64,000 bases of DNA from Labia minor (GCA_963082975.1 OY720347.1:12320225-12384224), one strand, 5' to 3'. Counted from the stretch's first letter, positions 34,013-46,336 are shown. Made by a program: numbers and translations. The notes: generated from the sequence alone by a model not told the origin.

Positions 34013-34983
34013 TAGGGTGACAAACGTCCCGTTTTTAGGTGCTCTGTCCCGGCGTTCCCAAAAATGTCTTCGGGATACCCTATTCTCCCGTTTTTTTGTT
34101 TTTTTTTTAATATTTAGGACATTACGTACTTTTTACAAAATTTTTTCAATTTGGTTCTTAAAAAAAAGGTAAAACATTTTCTGGACTAAGCTCTTAAACA
34201 TTTCATACTTTTTTTCAATATTTTTTCAAATTGGTTCTAAAATAAAAAAAATAAGCTGGAGTGTCTCCACTCGACTATCTCGCAATTTGAATTGGATTAA
34301 ATAACATAATATATTATATTTAAATTAAATTTAATTAATTATAAATTATAAATAATAAATAATAAATATTAAACCAGCGCATGTTTGGCTTTTTGTTGAT
34401 GGCACCACGTCACGTGTTGGCGCGTGAGATTTGCAGTGTTAAAAAATTAATTCTGGTAATTTCAGCGAATCAATCAAGCTGAAATTCTATATATAGCAGT
34501 TAATTATTAATCATGTGAAAAATTATCAAACATATATCTTTATTTTTACGGTCACTTTAGAGGAAAAAAAATCAAAACGTTGTAGGTAATGACCCTCTTC
34601 CGGTTGAGCTACATTTCTCAAAAGTTGATAGAAAACTATGAATTTTGAATAATGTCCATGTACCAAATTTCATCATTCTAGCTCAAACCGTTTTTGCATA
34701 AACTTGTCTACATACATACACACATACACACACAGACATTTTTCTCAAACTTAGTGAAAATGATTCAGGAACCTTCAAAACGTATAAAAACATCAAAATC
34801 TCAACATCGAAAATTTTCGTGATCGCAATACTATCTCTGGCGAGATAGTAAAAAGGTAAAACATTTTCTGAACTAAGCTCTTAAACATTTCGTACTTTTT
34901 TTCAATATTTTTTCAAATTGGTTCTAAAATAAAAAAAAAAAATGTAAACCGTTTGTTTTGGTGTTTTCGAAATATGGTCAATA
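34013..34983. mobile_element. MITE with TAGGGTGAC end, second copy, split by HINE-A
   Basis: Left end TAGGGTGACAAACGTCCCG, then the 'ggtgctctgtcccggcgttc' and 'atttaggacattacgtac' blocks as in 7985-9375. The right end is worn ('cgaaatatggtcaatatatg'). The 'aagctcttaaacattt' block occurs on both sides of the inserted HINE-A. Confidence 0.65.
34253..34849 (+). mobile_element. HINE-A copy 7, full length, nested in a MITE
   Basis: AAGCTGGAGTGTCTCC start, subterminal ACTATCTCGC, CTCTTCCGGTTGAGC core, short CA microsatellite (34711-34735) and intact hairpin ACTATCTCTGGCGAGATAGT. It sits in an A run of the host MITE (T-T on the other strand), the insertion preference expected of Helentrons. Confidence 0.85.
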
Positions 34984-36009
34984 TATGATTCTTTTACTTT
35001 TGTTAAAATCCCTGGATGAAATTTTAAGCCTTGTTCTTAGGACCAACAACCATCGAGCGAAAATGCAAACACAACATCAAACATTAATGTAAAATGTGTT
35101 TTTTTTTTATTTTTTATTTTTTTGTTCAAACTAAACTGCGCACAACACAAAGCGGCTATGATTAATCCTACTGTTTTCAGATTTCATATTTATTTTATAT
35201 ATAAAATAATATGATTTAAATTTCCATTAAGGTGATTAAAATACATAAATAAATTGTCACGTATTCGTTTTTATTTTATTTTCATTATTTTTATATTTAA
35301 TATATTTTTTAATTTGTTGTTATTAATTTTACCAAAGAATTATTATTATTATTATTTTTTTTTTTAATATTTATTATTATTTATTTCATTCACGGTAAAA
35401 AAATATTTAAAAGCTTTTATTTTACGCTAAACAAATTTTCTTTTAAAAAATGAATTAATTATTAATAGAATAAAAAAATCGGTTTTGATTTCATTTCATT
35501 TGTCTTGAATACAATTTCTAAGAGACAAATACTTAAGTTAGATGAACATTTATTTTTCAGGTCGCCTGAAATCGTAACGTTGCAGGGGAATGAAAATCCC
35601 ATTTGAATGTAGGCGCCCGGTGGGTAACATGGAAGGATTTCGTTCTTTCCTGAAACAAACGAATGAAAATATAAATTCTCTTACGAAACTAATCAATTCA
35701 TCTTTTGATTAGGTAAATTCTGCTTTCATTTAATAAGCATATTATCGATTCAATTAAAATGATCAGCACTCATGTTCATTGTATAACACTCTTCTTAAAT
35801 CTGATTAAAATTATCCCATTTTCTCATTTTAAGTGAGACGTTCTCTTTTAAAATGCAAACAAAAATAAAAAAACATCCTTTCACCACCAAACTGAATGAA
35901 AATGGAAATGATTTTTCATTTTACCGAGATGGATTTTCTTCTATACGAATCTCAATAATAATCCACTTTGTATATATCTGCCCAGAATCTTTGCTGATTA
36001 ATTGTCACG
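34984..36009. other. AT-rich stretch with one mixed block
   Basis: Between 35555 and 35660 a balanced block follows a good acceptor-like sequence (TTTATTTTTCAG|GTCGCC) and ends near GGTG|GGTAAC, but all three frames of the 63 nt between contain stops. No other feature seen. Confidence 0.35.
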
Positions 36010-36440
36010 TTTTAGTTTATTGTAGAATGGATGGAGGAGGGTAGTTTTCTCAGAACGTTTCCGGTGTCTGGATTGTTTTGTTTGTGGTCCCCTTTCTGTG
36101 AAGGGGGGGGGTCGTTGGTTTCCTCGCTTCTGGCGAATTCCTCAACATATTTGGCCACATTCCTTGGCTGTGACCGCGATGGCCGCCTCCGAGCAGCGAT
36201 TCTCGCTTTTCGGAAATGAAAGAGAGCCTGGTCACCGACTCCTCTCTCCCGGGGGCTCCTCCTCTCTTTTTTCTCTCTCTCTCACACACACTCTCCAGAG
36301 AGTTTACAAACAAACACGCTTGCTCTCCAGCTCAAGGTCTCCAGGCCATTAAGACGCCATATCCAGAAGAAATAAACAACAGCATCGAAAACAACTGGAC
36401 TTGGGTTGAGAACAGCCCCGACGGTCATAAACTATGCTTA
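36010..36440. other. GC-rich island with GAGA-type runs
   Basis: About 430 bp of high GC with a G run of nine (near 36104-36112), TTTGTGGTCCCC (Runx-like) and a cluster of CTCTCT/GAGAG strings at 36235-36302. Open frames exist in several overlapping phases on both strands and none resembles a family. GAGA-type repeats plus high GC suggest promoter or Polycomb-response-like DNA. Confidence 0.3.
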
Positions 36441-36693
36441 TGACTTAGAAAATTAACCAGAACTTTTATAAAGTATAAGTCAACGGCCACTCACCTCCCT
36501 AACTCTTTAACAATTCAGTAGATCCAAACTTTCTAAAAGAATTCTAATAATGAAAGGCATTGAAACATACCGAATTTCATAGATTTATTTCAATTTAATG
36601 AAGAGGTCAGAATTAATTAATTATTATACATTTAATATAAAACTTTTTGTTTAAATAGAAATAAATTATTATATAAGCAATACGTTATACATA
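36441..36693. other. AT-rich spacer
   Basis: No feature recognised. Confidence 0.4.
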
Positions 36694-37375
36694 GGGTAAA
36701 GCATACAGTCGTTGGCCCCCTTAAGCAATTCCAAGCAGTCTTTAATGCAAATCTGGGCAAATTGCGGAACAATCTGTGTCGAATTGGGTTTGCAGAACAT
36801 AGATACTATGAGCATTTTGGTGAATAAAAAAAAAATCATTTTCTCATGACATTTTCAATAAACACTTAAAAAAAATACAGTTATTGACCCCCTAAATTTT
36901 AAAGTTAGCTAACTATATTTGTTCAATTTTTAAAAAGCAAGAAAAGGGGTAATGGAACGTTTTAGACCAAAAATAAATTTTGGTGTATGTTACCATCAAA
37001 TAATAATAAGAATTCTCAAGTTATTGAAGGAGTGGTCTTATTAAATATATAGGGTAAAGAGCATACAGACCCCTTAAGCATCTCCTAGCAGTCTTTAATG
37101 CATATCTGGGTAAATTGCAGAACAATCTGTGTCAAATTAGGTTTGCAGAACATAGATACTATAAGCATTTTGATGAATAAAAAAAAATCATTTTCTCATG
37201 ACATTTTCAATAAGCACCTTTAAAAAAAATCCTAAAAAATACAGTTATTGGCCTAAGTTTTTATAGTGATTATATAACCTTACAACAAACGATTACATAA
37301 CCATAGTTAATAGTGCAATTTTTAAAATAAAACTCTCTTATAATTTGTGTTTTAGTGATAGGGGGCCAATGACTT
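36694..37375 (+). mobile_element. Two partial copies of the GGGTAAAGCATACAG MITE in tandem
   Basis: The first begins TAGGGTAAAGCATACAGTCG at 36692 and runs to about 37050 without its right end. The second starts AGGGTAAAGAGCATACAG at 37051, carries the 'tgtgttttagtgataggggg' block, and stops at 'ggccaatgac' near 37375 without the terminal inverted repeat. The complete version is at 49893-50256. Confidence 0.7.
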
Positions 37376-38514
37376 CCTTCTAAACTCTTCTTCTCTTCTT
37401 AGAAGGACGATTTTTGTAAATTTTAATTTAAAATCATATTCATCACATCATTTCCTTTCCATAAACTTCATAAAAATTTTGGTGAAATATAAGTGAAAAT
37501 AAAAAAAAAATTTATTAAATTAAAAATGAAATTTTTTTAGTTTTATTTAATATGTACATTTTCTGTATTATAATATCCAAGATGAAGTTGGTCCTTTAAA
37601 GTCCAATGATTCTTTTGAATCAAATTCAATCTTTATATTTTTTTTTAATTTGCAATTTCTTTTGAATTTTTTTTATTATTATCTAAAGATTCGTGTTTAC
37701 TTTTAGAATCGAAGCGGATTCCGTGGATCGCACTGAGTCGTTAGTAGCGTAAAGTAATTTATCATGTAAATGACTTTCGAAAAATGTTTACATTTAATTT
37801 TCTTTAGAATGAATCACTTTTTGCCAATCGTGTTTTTATAATTATTACTCCAATTTAATATTTGTATGGAAGCGCTTAAGGTTTAAGCAATTTTCTTTTC
37901 TTTTTTCATTTCTTCAAAAGACAGCCACTTGGTGGTGACGTAATTCCCTAAATGCGTCTTAACATGTTAAGAAGACAAACTGCCTTCTTCTTGACTCTTT
38001 TAAGATTCATTTCTTATTTTTTTATGTCATAGATCACCTGACAGAGCCTATTAATTAATTCAGTACTACGTTGTTGTTGTTGTTGTTGTTTGTTGTTGTT
38101 GTCTATGATTTTCCTATGATGATATTATATCTACATATTTTATAAATGTTTCATTCAAATTCCGCCCCCCCCCCCTCCCTTCTCACTCTCTCTGCCACCA
38201 TCGTTCGTCTTTCGTTATTGGTATTCTTCTTCTCAATCTTGGAATGCTTTTTGCATTTGACTATTTTCAAAGCAAATAAATATTCGTTGTTTCATTCATG
38301 ACTTCCTTGCCCCTGCTTCAAGCATTAATAAACCACCTTCGTACATTTTGTCAACAATCCTCCACGACTCTGCACTAAGAAAAGATAAAAAATCATAATA
38401 TCATCGCTTGCTTTCTACCAAATATAGATCAATTTTTCGATTTTCCATTCTATTATAATTATTTCTAATATATATATTTTTTTTTTAAATTTATCTATAA
38501 AAAATAAAATTTAT
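37376..38514. other. Gene-less stretch with (TTG)n
   Basis: A TTG trinucleotide run with one interruption lies at 38071-38102. A C run of about ten occurs at 38164-38173, followed by CT-rich sequence. No gene recognised. Confidence 0.5.
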
Positions 38515-38640
38515 CTATCTTATAAATGTCAAATTTCACCTAGAGTTTATCAATTCCAAACAAAATTTTATAATTTGAAGGAAACGGAATTTAATTAAAA
38601 TCTATTTTTTTATAGATAAATTTAAAAACCTACTACTATA
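38515..38640. repeat. Paralogous empty site for the HINE-B at 38919
   Basis: This block ('cggaatttaattaaaatcta', a run of seven T, 'atagataaatttaaaaacc') recurs at about 38865-38918 plus 39547-39580, where the T run is interrupted by HINE-B. It shows the pre-insertion state. Confidence 0.75.
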
Positions 38641-38918
38641 GTAGAAATAATTTTAATCTCTTAATTTTGTTAATTTATATATATATATATTCTATTAAAT
38701 TATTAAAGCTTTGGTGGTTGTTTTTATATATAAGGGAATTTTTTAAATTTTTAAAATTTTTTAAACCACATATTGATATTTGTTATTGCAAAAAATATAA
38801 AAAATATACATAACGTTTCGATTGCAGAAGTAGCAATCAAAACGTTGTGTATAGTTTATTAATTCCAAACACAAAATTTGATAATTTGAAGGAAAAGGAA
38901 TTTAATTAAAAACTATTT

Positions 38919-39546
38919 TTACCGATAGACGATAGTAAGGGAGGTATTGTTTTCACACCAAATTTCACATGTGGAGATTTTTACATATCTCCACGAATCA
39001 TGCATTTTCTTAACAGAAAAAAGTATTTTTAGCATGATGTCTGTCCGTCCGTCCGTATAGATGTGTACAGCCTGAACGGCTCAACGGATTTTGATGAAAT
39101 TTGGTATATTTACTTAATGCATCAGTGGGATGAATTGATCAACTTTTGGTGCAAATCCGGAAACCGGAAGTGGTAGTATTAGCGATCGACGATAGGAAGG
39201 GAAGGGTTATTTTCACACCAAATTTCACATGAGGAGATTTTTTTATATATCACCACGAATCATGCACTTTGTATTGGTTTTATCCTCGGGAAAATCATAT
39301 TTATTAGTTTTTTCTTGATTTAAAATTATATGACGTCATCCAGCCATTCATGACGTCACAGCCTGGTCTTGCATATATATTATAAATAAAATAAAATTAA
39401 AAATGTTTATATTTATTATTTATGTATCCATATCTGTTTTTTATTACATTAATAGATATATTAAAATTATTTGAAATTGTTTCTGTAGCTGGAAATTAAT
39501 TTATTTCAAACCGTCGGTCGGTTCGGACCTGGCCACAGGTCAACTT
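38919..39546 (-). mobile_element. HINE-B copy 4, full length
   Basis: On the + strand it starts ACCGATAGACGATAGTAAGG, contains the GTCCGTCCGTCCG microsatellite (about 39040-39056), 'ccggaaaccggaagtggtag' and two TGACGTCA motifs, and ends CCGTCGGTCGG...GGTCAACTT. Both flanks are T runs. About 628 bp. Confidence 0.85.
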
Positions 39547-40369
39547 ATTTTTTTATAGATAAATTTAAAAACCTAAAAGTAGCAATCGAAACGTTGTGTA
39601 TATTTTTTGTATTTTTTGAATAAATTTACAATAAGAAATATCAATATATGGTTTTATATTTACAAAATTCTCTTATATATATATTCTAATTTCAAATTAG
39701 GGTTAAACAATAATTAAACAGTTTATAAAAGTGACAGAAGAAGCCAAGCATTGACAGGGTGACATTCTTAGATAAAGCTTAGCGTTTCCTTTTAAAAATA
39801 AGAAATTTAATTTCCAATCAATTCAACTGTCAAATATAAAACTGATTTCTGCGGTTTGCATATTAACTCTTTCTCTCTTACTTTTATTTTCACTTTATAA
39901 TTAAATATCCTAAAATGAAAGAATAATTTAAAAGTCCTGACTGAAATCTACTATTCATTTTTAGTTTTCAAAATTTAGTAGTTATTTGACAACAGGTAAA
40001 ACTATCTTGATATGTTAATTGATTCTTGTTTTTGTCATTAAAATCGAAAGTTTAGGGTCTCGATTAACCCTTTATTTTATTAGGCATTATCAAGCTGTAA
40101 CATGGATTCTGCGTCCCTCTCTATAATAAACTTGTATGTACAAGGCATATTTTCACGGAACAACGTGACTATCAACGAAACATGTTCAGGGAATTATTGT
40201 CTCTGGCAGAAAGATTAGAGTGCCTGTAGAATGACTGTAAAAGCATAATCCGATTTCACCTCCTCGCCTCTTCTCCCTTTCTCAAATTTAATTCCAATTA
40301 TTATTAAGTAACTAATTAACTAAATTTCGCTTAATATCCTTTTGGATCAAACGCCAGAGGCTGATTTTT
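39547..40369. other. Gene-less stretch
   Basis: Starts with the continuation of the local duplication (to about 39670), including a second copy of 'agtagcaatcgaaacgttgt' that also occurs at 38828. The rest is mixed to AT-rich with no recognised gene. Confidence 0.45.
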
Positions 40370-40630
40370 TGGGCCCCAAGCATGAACCTCCTCGGGCGGA
40401 GCCTCCAACGCAGACTGGAATTTTCTGCCAACTCCCTCGATTATTCGTTCTACAAGGTGTTTAATATCGCGCACTCTATATATTATCCTGTCTCATTTAG
40501 AGGCTATGTGAAAGAGGATGGCATGAATCACCGTGTTAAACGGCCAGTCCATCTACCAATGAAGATCGGTTTGACTCCATGCAAACATTTTTTCAACACT
40601 CTTGAAGCACATCACATAAACACTGTACCC
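40370..40630. other. GC-richer unique island
   Basis: Balanced composition, no similarity to window repeats. The + frame 40382-40636 (84 codons) is open without family resemblance. CCATGCAAAC (40578) is close to a POU octamer. It is bounded on the right by a hAT MITE. Possible exon or regulatory element. Confidence 0.25.
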
Positions 40631-40828
40631 CAGTGATGCACTTAGTGTGCCGCGAGATTATGAAGCTCTTAAACATTTCCGACTTTTTTTCTAAATTTTT
40701 TCAATATGGTTCTAAAAAACAGGTAAACTGTTTTTGGGTCTAGGCTCTTAAACATTTCCGACTTTTATCTTTTTCTTTTAAACCTTAAAAGTGTGCCGCG
40801 GTAAAAAAAAGTTTGAGAATCACTCCTG
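40631..40828 (-). mobile_element. hAT-type MITE, short copy
   Basis: Left end CCAGTGATGC with 'gtgtgccgcgag', right end AAGTTTGAGAATCACTCCTG. Contains the 'gctcttaaacatttccgact' block twice, as in 11681-11876. Confidence 0.65.
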
Positions 40829-40928
40829 AACCCTTTTAAATTGACTAAATATACTTAACAAGAAATAGTCTCCTAGCAAAAATTGTATATATATATATAT
40901 ATATATTCTATTGTAATTTATTAATTAA

Positions 40929-41480
40929 CCGCTCGAAGGATTTTTTTGAAATTTACACCATAGATAATATTTATAAATACAAATCGATCTGTGTAGGTTT
41001 TAACCTGGCGAAAAATCATCTTCATTAGTTTTTTCTTAATTTATATTTATATATGGATGACGTCACAAATGGCAGCCATTTTGAAATTTGTCTCTTACCA
41101 AATTTTTTTTTAATTGATATTGTATTAATATTTTTTTTATATTTAAAATATTTTAAAATTTATTATTTAATTTCGAAATAAAATTAAAAATATTTATTTT
41201 AATAAAATATATTTATTAATCTTTCAAAAAAAAAACAAAAGAAATACGGCTTGGTAATTGTAAGCTTTGTTATTTGTTTTTCTCTAAACTAATTGACACC
41301 AGTTGTGTAGCAGAGGGGTATAGACTTGGTACGCCGACTCGAGTTCCAGGGATCTAACCGCGGCAAGTGCATAACCCGAAATAAATTTAATTTTTTTTTA
41401 TTGTTTTGTCAATTAATTTTTTCTTAATTCTTATAAATTTTTATAAGTTAGCTCGGTGTTCTAGGTATTTTAGAATCAAA
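40929..41480 (-). mobile_element. Degenerate Helentron-related segment
   Basis: The minus strand carries the module 'aactaatgaagatgattttt' with a TGACGTCA upstream and 'ttataaatattatctatgg' plus 'tccttcgagcggtta' downstream. This matches 22830-22980 and 56500-56650 of the two Helentrons. The AT-rich 'aaaatattttaaaatttatt' / 'tttcgaaataaaattaaaaa' block (41145-41185) is a single unit of the Helentron tandem repeat. A tRNA-like block (41303-41370) and 'agctcggtgttctaggtatt' correspond to 22020-22302. No nuclease is left. Confidence 0.55.
41303..41370 (+). other. tRNA-like block, second copy
   Basis: TAGCAGAGGGGTATAGACTT resembles an A box and GAGTTCCAGGGATCTAACC a B box, about 25 nt apart. Same relative place in the repeat as 22235-22302, opposite strand. 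Diverged and not an intact tRNA by eye. Confidence 0.3.
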
Positions 41481-42829
41481 TTACAAATATATAAAATTTA
41501 TTTTATTTTATTTTTCTTGCAAACATTGTAAGGATAAATTATCTATATGTTTTTCTATCTTGAAAATTGCTACATATTATTTATGATATTTTAAAAACAA
41601 TGATAATTAAAGAATAACTTATTCAAAATAAATTATTGAATAAATATGATTTTATAATATTAAATACAAATAAATGCCTGTTCCTTTAAAATATTTGAAA
41701 TTTTTTAATCTGTTTTGTCATTTAATTTTTTGTTAATTCTTATAAATTTGTATGTTCCAGGTAGTATTTATTACATTCCAATTATTAATTCCAAGATCCA
41801 AAAGCACCACCCCTTTTTTATTCACCCTCACTCTTCCAAGAAATCCCAAATTAATAATTTTTTAATAATTATTTAAAACTACTGTAGAAAGATGGGCAAA
41901 GGAACGTTACATATGTATGTTAATATAAAATTTGAAATTTTCTAAGAAAATAATACTAATATTTTCGGAATCCATTTCTTTCTTTTAATCGAACCACTGA
42001 TTTTAAGGCCACGAATTGATTTGCATTTTCATCTGAATTCGCCCATCAATTAATGTTTACCTTTTTATGGACATTTAATTGTTTTACAAATCAGTTTATT
42101 TTATATTACAATAATTCTCATTTAAATGAGAGAGAGACCTTATAAAAAAACGCCTCGCTTTGATTTAATTTAAATTATTTCTCTGAAAAATATAAATAAA
42201 TTATATTCTTAAAAAACGTGCAAATTTATCGCCCGGAGCACCGCTACGAGTAACAAACGATCGATCCATCGATTGATTCTTCGACCATGAACTTTTTATC
42301 TCACTTATTTTAATTTAGTTAAAAAAATTTTTTATTTATTTTAATTAAAACGGAAAAAGCAAAAAAGGTCTTAAATCCATAATTAATAAATAATAATAAT
42401 TCATATTAATAAAATTATTTTATAACACATTAAATAAATATTTGAAAATTTAAAGCATAAATGTATGAAGATTTTAATTATTTTTTTATTAATGTTAATT
42501 TCAAATTGATCTCTATCTTTTTATAGTTATCGTTCTATTTTAGTTATTTAAAAAAAAAACTGCTAATTTAGAAATAAAATTTAAATTAAAAATTATTATA
42601 TTTATCTTTCCGTTAGATATAATAATATTAATTTGAATTAATAATGAGTATTTTTTTTCGACATTTACGGATTTATTTTCAAATAATAGTTACAAATATA
42701 TTAATCAAAGTATTGTTAATCGCTGACCACTACTTTTTCCCATTTTTCTGGCAATGTTCGGATACCAGCTCGAAAAAACAACTCGTCTTTTCAGTCATTC
42801 CTATCATCTATCAATCCAACCATCTATTT
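41481..42829. other. AT-rich gene-less stretch
   Basis: No gene or bounded repeat. A small mixed patch at 42225-42295 has no recognised content. Confidence 0.5.
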
Positions 42830-43380
42830 TACATTGTTCATATAAAGTGAACTTTTGCTGGGCCAGACCATGTGTTATCGACCGGAACAAGTAATAGTCC
42901 GAAGGAACAATGTCTGGAGAATACTGCGGGTGGGGTAGGACTTCCCATTTGAGTGTTTCTAGGAAGATTTTCACCTGTTCTGCAACACGTGACCGAGCGT
43001 CGAGTGTCTTCAACTCGTATGACACCCCGCTTCCTTGCTTCTGAATCAATTCCATGGCTTTTATTGACTGTCGACTCATTCGTTCCCAAAGATTCTAACG
43101 CCTGAATCGTTTGGCATTGGTCTACTTTGAGTAGTGATTCCAATTATTCGTTTTCAAACTTTTTGGATTGACCCGGGCAAGGAACTTATCTTCGAGCTCA
43201 AAATCACCACTTGTAAAGCTATCAAACCCTTTCTGACACGATTGTTCAGATGAAGCTTACTCGCTGTAAACTTCCACTAAGATTCGATGACTTTCTACCG
43301 CACATTTCTTCATATTAAATTAATGAGCAAGAACTCCCGGCAAAAACCTTTATTTGGTACGAAATTGGACATGTTCGAAA
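42830..43380 (-). pseudogene. Mariner transposase pseudogene with catalytic core deleted
   Basis: From 43380 leftward, translation shows the N-terminal DNA-binding region (FVPNKGF, 'AVESHRILVE', 'DFELEDKFLARV'), the linker (DQCQTIQALESLG, KAMELIQKQG, YELKTLDARSR), then jumps to the C-terminal part (VAEQVKIFLETLKWEVLPHP, QYSPDIVPSDYYLF) carrying the third catalytic Asp. The stretch with the first two Asp residues is absent. Pieces lie in two overlapping minus frames (42804-43079 and 42838-43143), so at least one frameshift is present. It is a dead copy of a DD34D mariner. Confidence 0.8.
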
Positions 43381-44381
43381 AAATATTTAGTACTGTTGTT
43401 TACGTTTCAACCAAATGTTGATCAAGATGACCAGCGGGAAGACATTGCAAACTGGAGTATTGCAACATACACTAGTGGCGGCTTGTTATGCGAAATGGTC
43501 ATTATTAATTCAAGTATCCAATAATAGAATAAAAAATAATGGAATAATTAACAGAAATAATTTTTATTTATAAAAATCTGTATTTTTTCCACTTTTTTTA
43601 TTGTCTAATTTTTCTATTTATTCTATTCAAATTTATATAAATTATCATTTGATTTCATTTTTATTCTATAATTTGTTTATTATAGATAATTTTTTTTATC
43701 TTAGCTCTCCATTTAAATTCATTTAAAATGAAAAATATTATTGATTCATTATTTAAAAGTAATCAGTTATTTTTATGAATTAAGCTCAGTTTATCGCTCT
43801 TACGTTCTTTCATTCTAAAGATCATTCAAAAATACAAAAAAAAAAAAAAAAAAAATATAATAATAATAATAATAAACATTCAATTAATTTTCCTCGCAAT
43901 GTTTTTATAAATATTTCCTTGAATAATCAGTATTTATTTACGTCATTATTATATACCATAAAAGTTAAAAATAGTACATTAAAATGTAATATTACCTTTT
44001 AATTTTAATCTGTAAAAAAAAACAAAAAAAAACACAATTCTATAGTCAAAGGGGCATAAATTTTCCCCTCATCTTTCTCTGATATTTTTTTGTTCTATAA
44101 ATTTTCAATAAGAATCAATTAAATAAATATTGAATCCTTCCCTCCAAACTTTTTCATTTGCAATTACCTCAATTTTTAAATTTTCAATTTTAAATATTTA
44201 TATAAATTAAAAATGAAGCTGTTTCTCTTTTAAATGTTAGATTAACGATCATTAACTTTATAAATCATCTCAATCAGAAAAATAGAGTTAATTTTGTTAT
44301 TTGTTTTTTTTTTCTATTTATGATTATTCTATATAAATTATTCGTTTTTCATTAGCGAACAAAATTTCGTACTCCATAAAG
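43381..44381. other. AT-rich gene-less stretch
   Basis: Possible mariner flank to about 43500. Then an A run (43836-43854) followed by an AAT repeat (43857-43875), and AT-rich DNA. Confidence 0.45.
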
Positions 44382-44604
44382 CCGGGATGGGCAAATACTT
44401 TTAAGCGCGGGCCAAAATGAAATATTCAAAATGTCTCCCGGGCCGTCGACATATGTAAAAAAAAATTAACTTTTTTTTTTATAAGGCCATATTGAATAAA
44501 TGAAAAAAAGAAATAAGAGCCAACTTTTTCAACAGGCCGGCGGGCCGGATGAAATAAGCAAAAGGGCCGCATCCGGCCCGCGGGCCTGCTTTTGCCCACC
44601 CCTG
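44382..44604. mobile_element. hAT MITE with perfect 8-bp target duplication
   Basis: CCATAAAG is present at 44374-44381 and 44605-44612. The ends CCGGGATGGGCAAATAC and TTTTGCCCACCCCTG are inverted copies of the CAGGGGTGGGCAA type well known for hAT elements. The interior is GC-rich ('cgggccgtcgac', 'ggccggcgggccgg', 'catccggcccgcgggcc') and non-coding. 223 bp. Confidence 0.9.
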
Positions 44605-44612
44605 CCATAAAG

Positions 44613-45423
44613 GAATAGAAACAAAATTTAATCGCAAATTTTCACTTTCGAAGAAAAGCTAAGGTGACGAAAGTCAAAATGATAAACAGGTTTGTTGATA
44701 ATAAATCTGATCTGGGAAATTAAACGCCCACATAATAAATTCAAAATCTTACTCATTTCAACAATAAATTTACATAAAAGCATGTTCGGTTTTTCTTCTA
44801 TTCATTTGTCTTTAATCATTTCGCTTACGTTGTATCGTAAATGTAATTTACACCTCATTTAAAACCCTCCTTATAATTAATGCCCTCTTTATTCCACTGG
44901 GAAAATAATTTTCTCCCATCATAACAATGTTTTCAGATGCAATTGTAGCTACAATTTCTGATCTATAAATAAATAAACAATGAAGAAAGTGAATGAAATA
45001 AGAGATTCCTGAAAGAAATCATTTGTGAAAGAGGCGATGGAGAACCTGAGAAAAGAACGCGTGCTGGCATTCGGATCCTCTTTGGATTGCGCAATATTTA
45101 ATAAAGCATCGAGTTCAACGCAATCAGATGAATATTTTCAGCTTTTTTTAATATAATATCTCATAAAGCGGCACTCTTTATTTCAATCAATCAACGGCAT
45201 CGATAGATTTCATTTTTTTTTTGTTTTTTTAATAATTTATAACAATTTCAATATTTTCTAACTCATTTGGAAATTAATTGATCCTACAACATACAGTCAC
45301 ACGAACTTTTGATTGAAATTATTCTTACTTTTTTCCTATTATTTATAAATAATTTAATTTAAAAAAAGTTATGTATTAAACTTTTTTTTATTATTTATTT
45401 TCTAGTAAAACAAACAAATAATA
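44613..45423. other. Gene-less stretch
   Basis: Mixed to AT-rich with no recognised gene; a slightly GC-richer patch at 45020-45090. Confidence 0.45.
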
Positions 45424-45919
45424 GTAGTGCAGGTCAATAAGTCCGTTACTTTTTGAATTTCCCGTCTCTTAAATGAAATGGCAATACAGCTCCTGTCAGC
45501 AGGCAACTATCAGCTGAAATTGGAACCAGCTGGGTCTTTTAGTTTTTATTTAACACCCATTAATAGCAGACTACCTCGAGATGTGAACTTCCATGAAAAA
45601 CCATGAATTGAGATACGAATTGCTCCATCATCCGCCTTATTCTCCGGATTTAGCCCTGAGTGATTTATTCTTGATTCCAAACCTGAAGAAATGACTCGTC
45701 GGAAAGAGATTTGACTCCAACGATGAAATCATCTCACAAACATTTACCTATTTTGATGTCCTCGACAAGTCTTATTATTTGAAAGGGATAAAAAATTGGA
45801 GAAACGTTGGACGAAGTGTATAGAGCTCAAAGAAGACTACGTTGAAAAATAAAATCATTTTTTATTCAAAAACCTGGGTTTCATTCAAAAAGTTAAGGAC
45901 TTATTGACCTCCGCTCGTA
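45424..45919 (+). mobile_element. Mariner deletion derivative, copy 1
   Basis: Ends GGTCAATAAGTCCGTTACTT and its complement near 45885-45910 are inverted repeats; the right end continues CTCCGCTCGTATA. The interior keeps only the C-terminal transposase part (LRYELLHHPPYSPDLALSD type reading at 45605-45665, then 'NLKK' and 'RFDSNDEII'). A second copy with the same internal deletion lies at 62234-62747, so the deleted form itself has multiplied. Confidence 0.75.
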
Positions 45920-46336
45920 TATAAAAAATAAATTAATTCCTACTTAAAACCACTAAAACTCTATTCAAAGTATTAAAAAGTATTTGAAAATCAAATAAGA
46001 AAATGGTATGCTTTGACGAAATTCTTTTCGAATGCATGAAATTTCTAAGTATTTCTAATCATTCCAATACAAATTTACTATAGTATACTAGTATATCTTA
46101 CTATTTATCTTATGTAAGGGAAATATTTTTAAAAAACTAAATTGAATAATTTATACATATACGAGATGATTGTGAACTAATAGTAGGAATCAAAAAATTC
46201 TTGATTCTTTCTGAGGTATTTTTTTTTAAGTTAAAGATTGTTCAAATTTTATATAATTATTCTTTAGATATAGTTTAATATAATTGGAAGAATCTCAAAG
46301 GAAATTAATAATTTTTAATAATAGGATATTTTCGAT
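45920..46336. other. AT-rich spacer
   Basis: Nothing recognised. Confidence 0.5.

Noticed and set aside
35561-35623. 63-nt exon-like segment after TTTATTTTTCAG
   Set aside because: All three frames contain stop codons and the donor is weak.
42838-43143. 101-codon minus frame as a separate protein
   Set aside because: It is the second half of the frameshifted mariner transposase read partly in the wrong phase.
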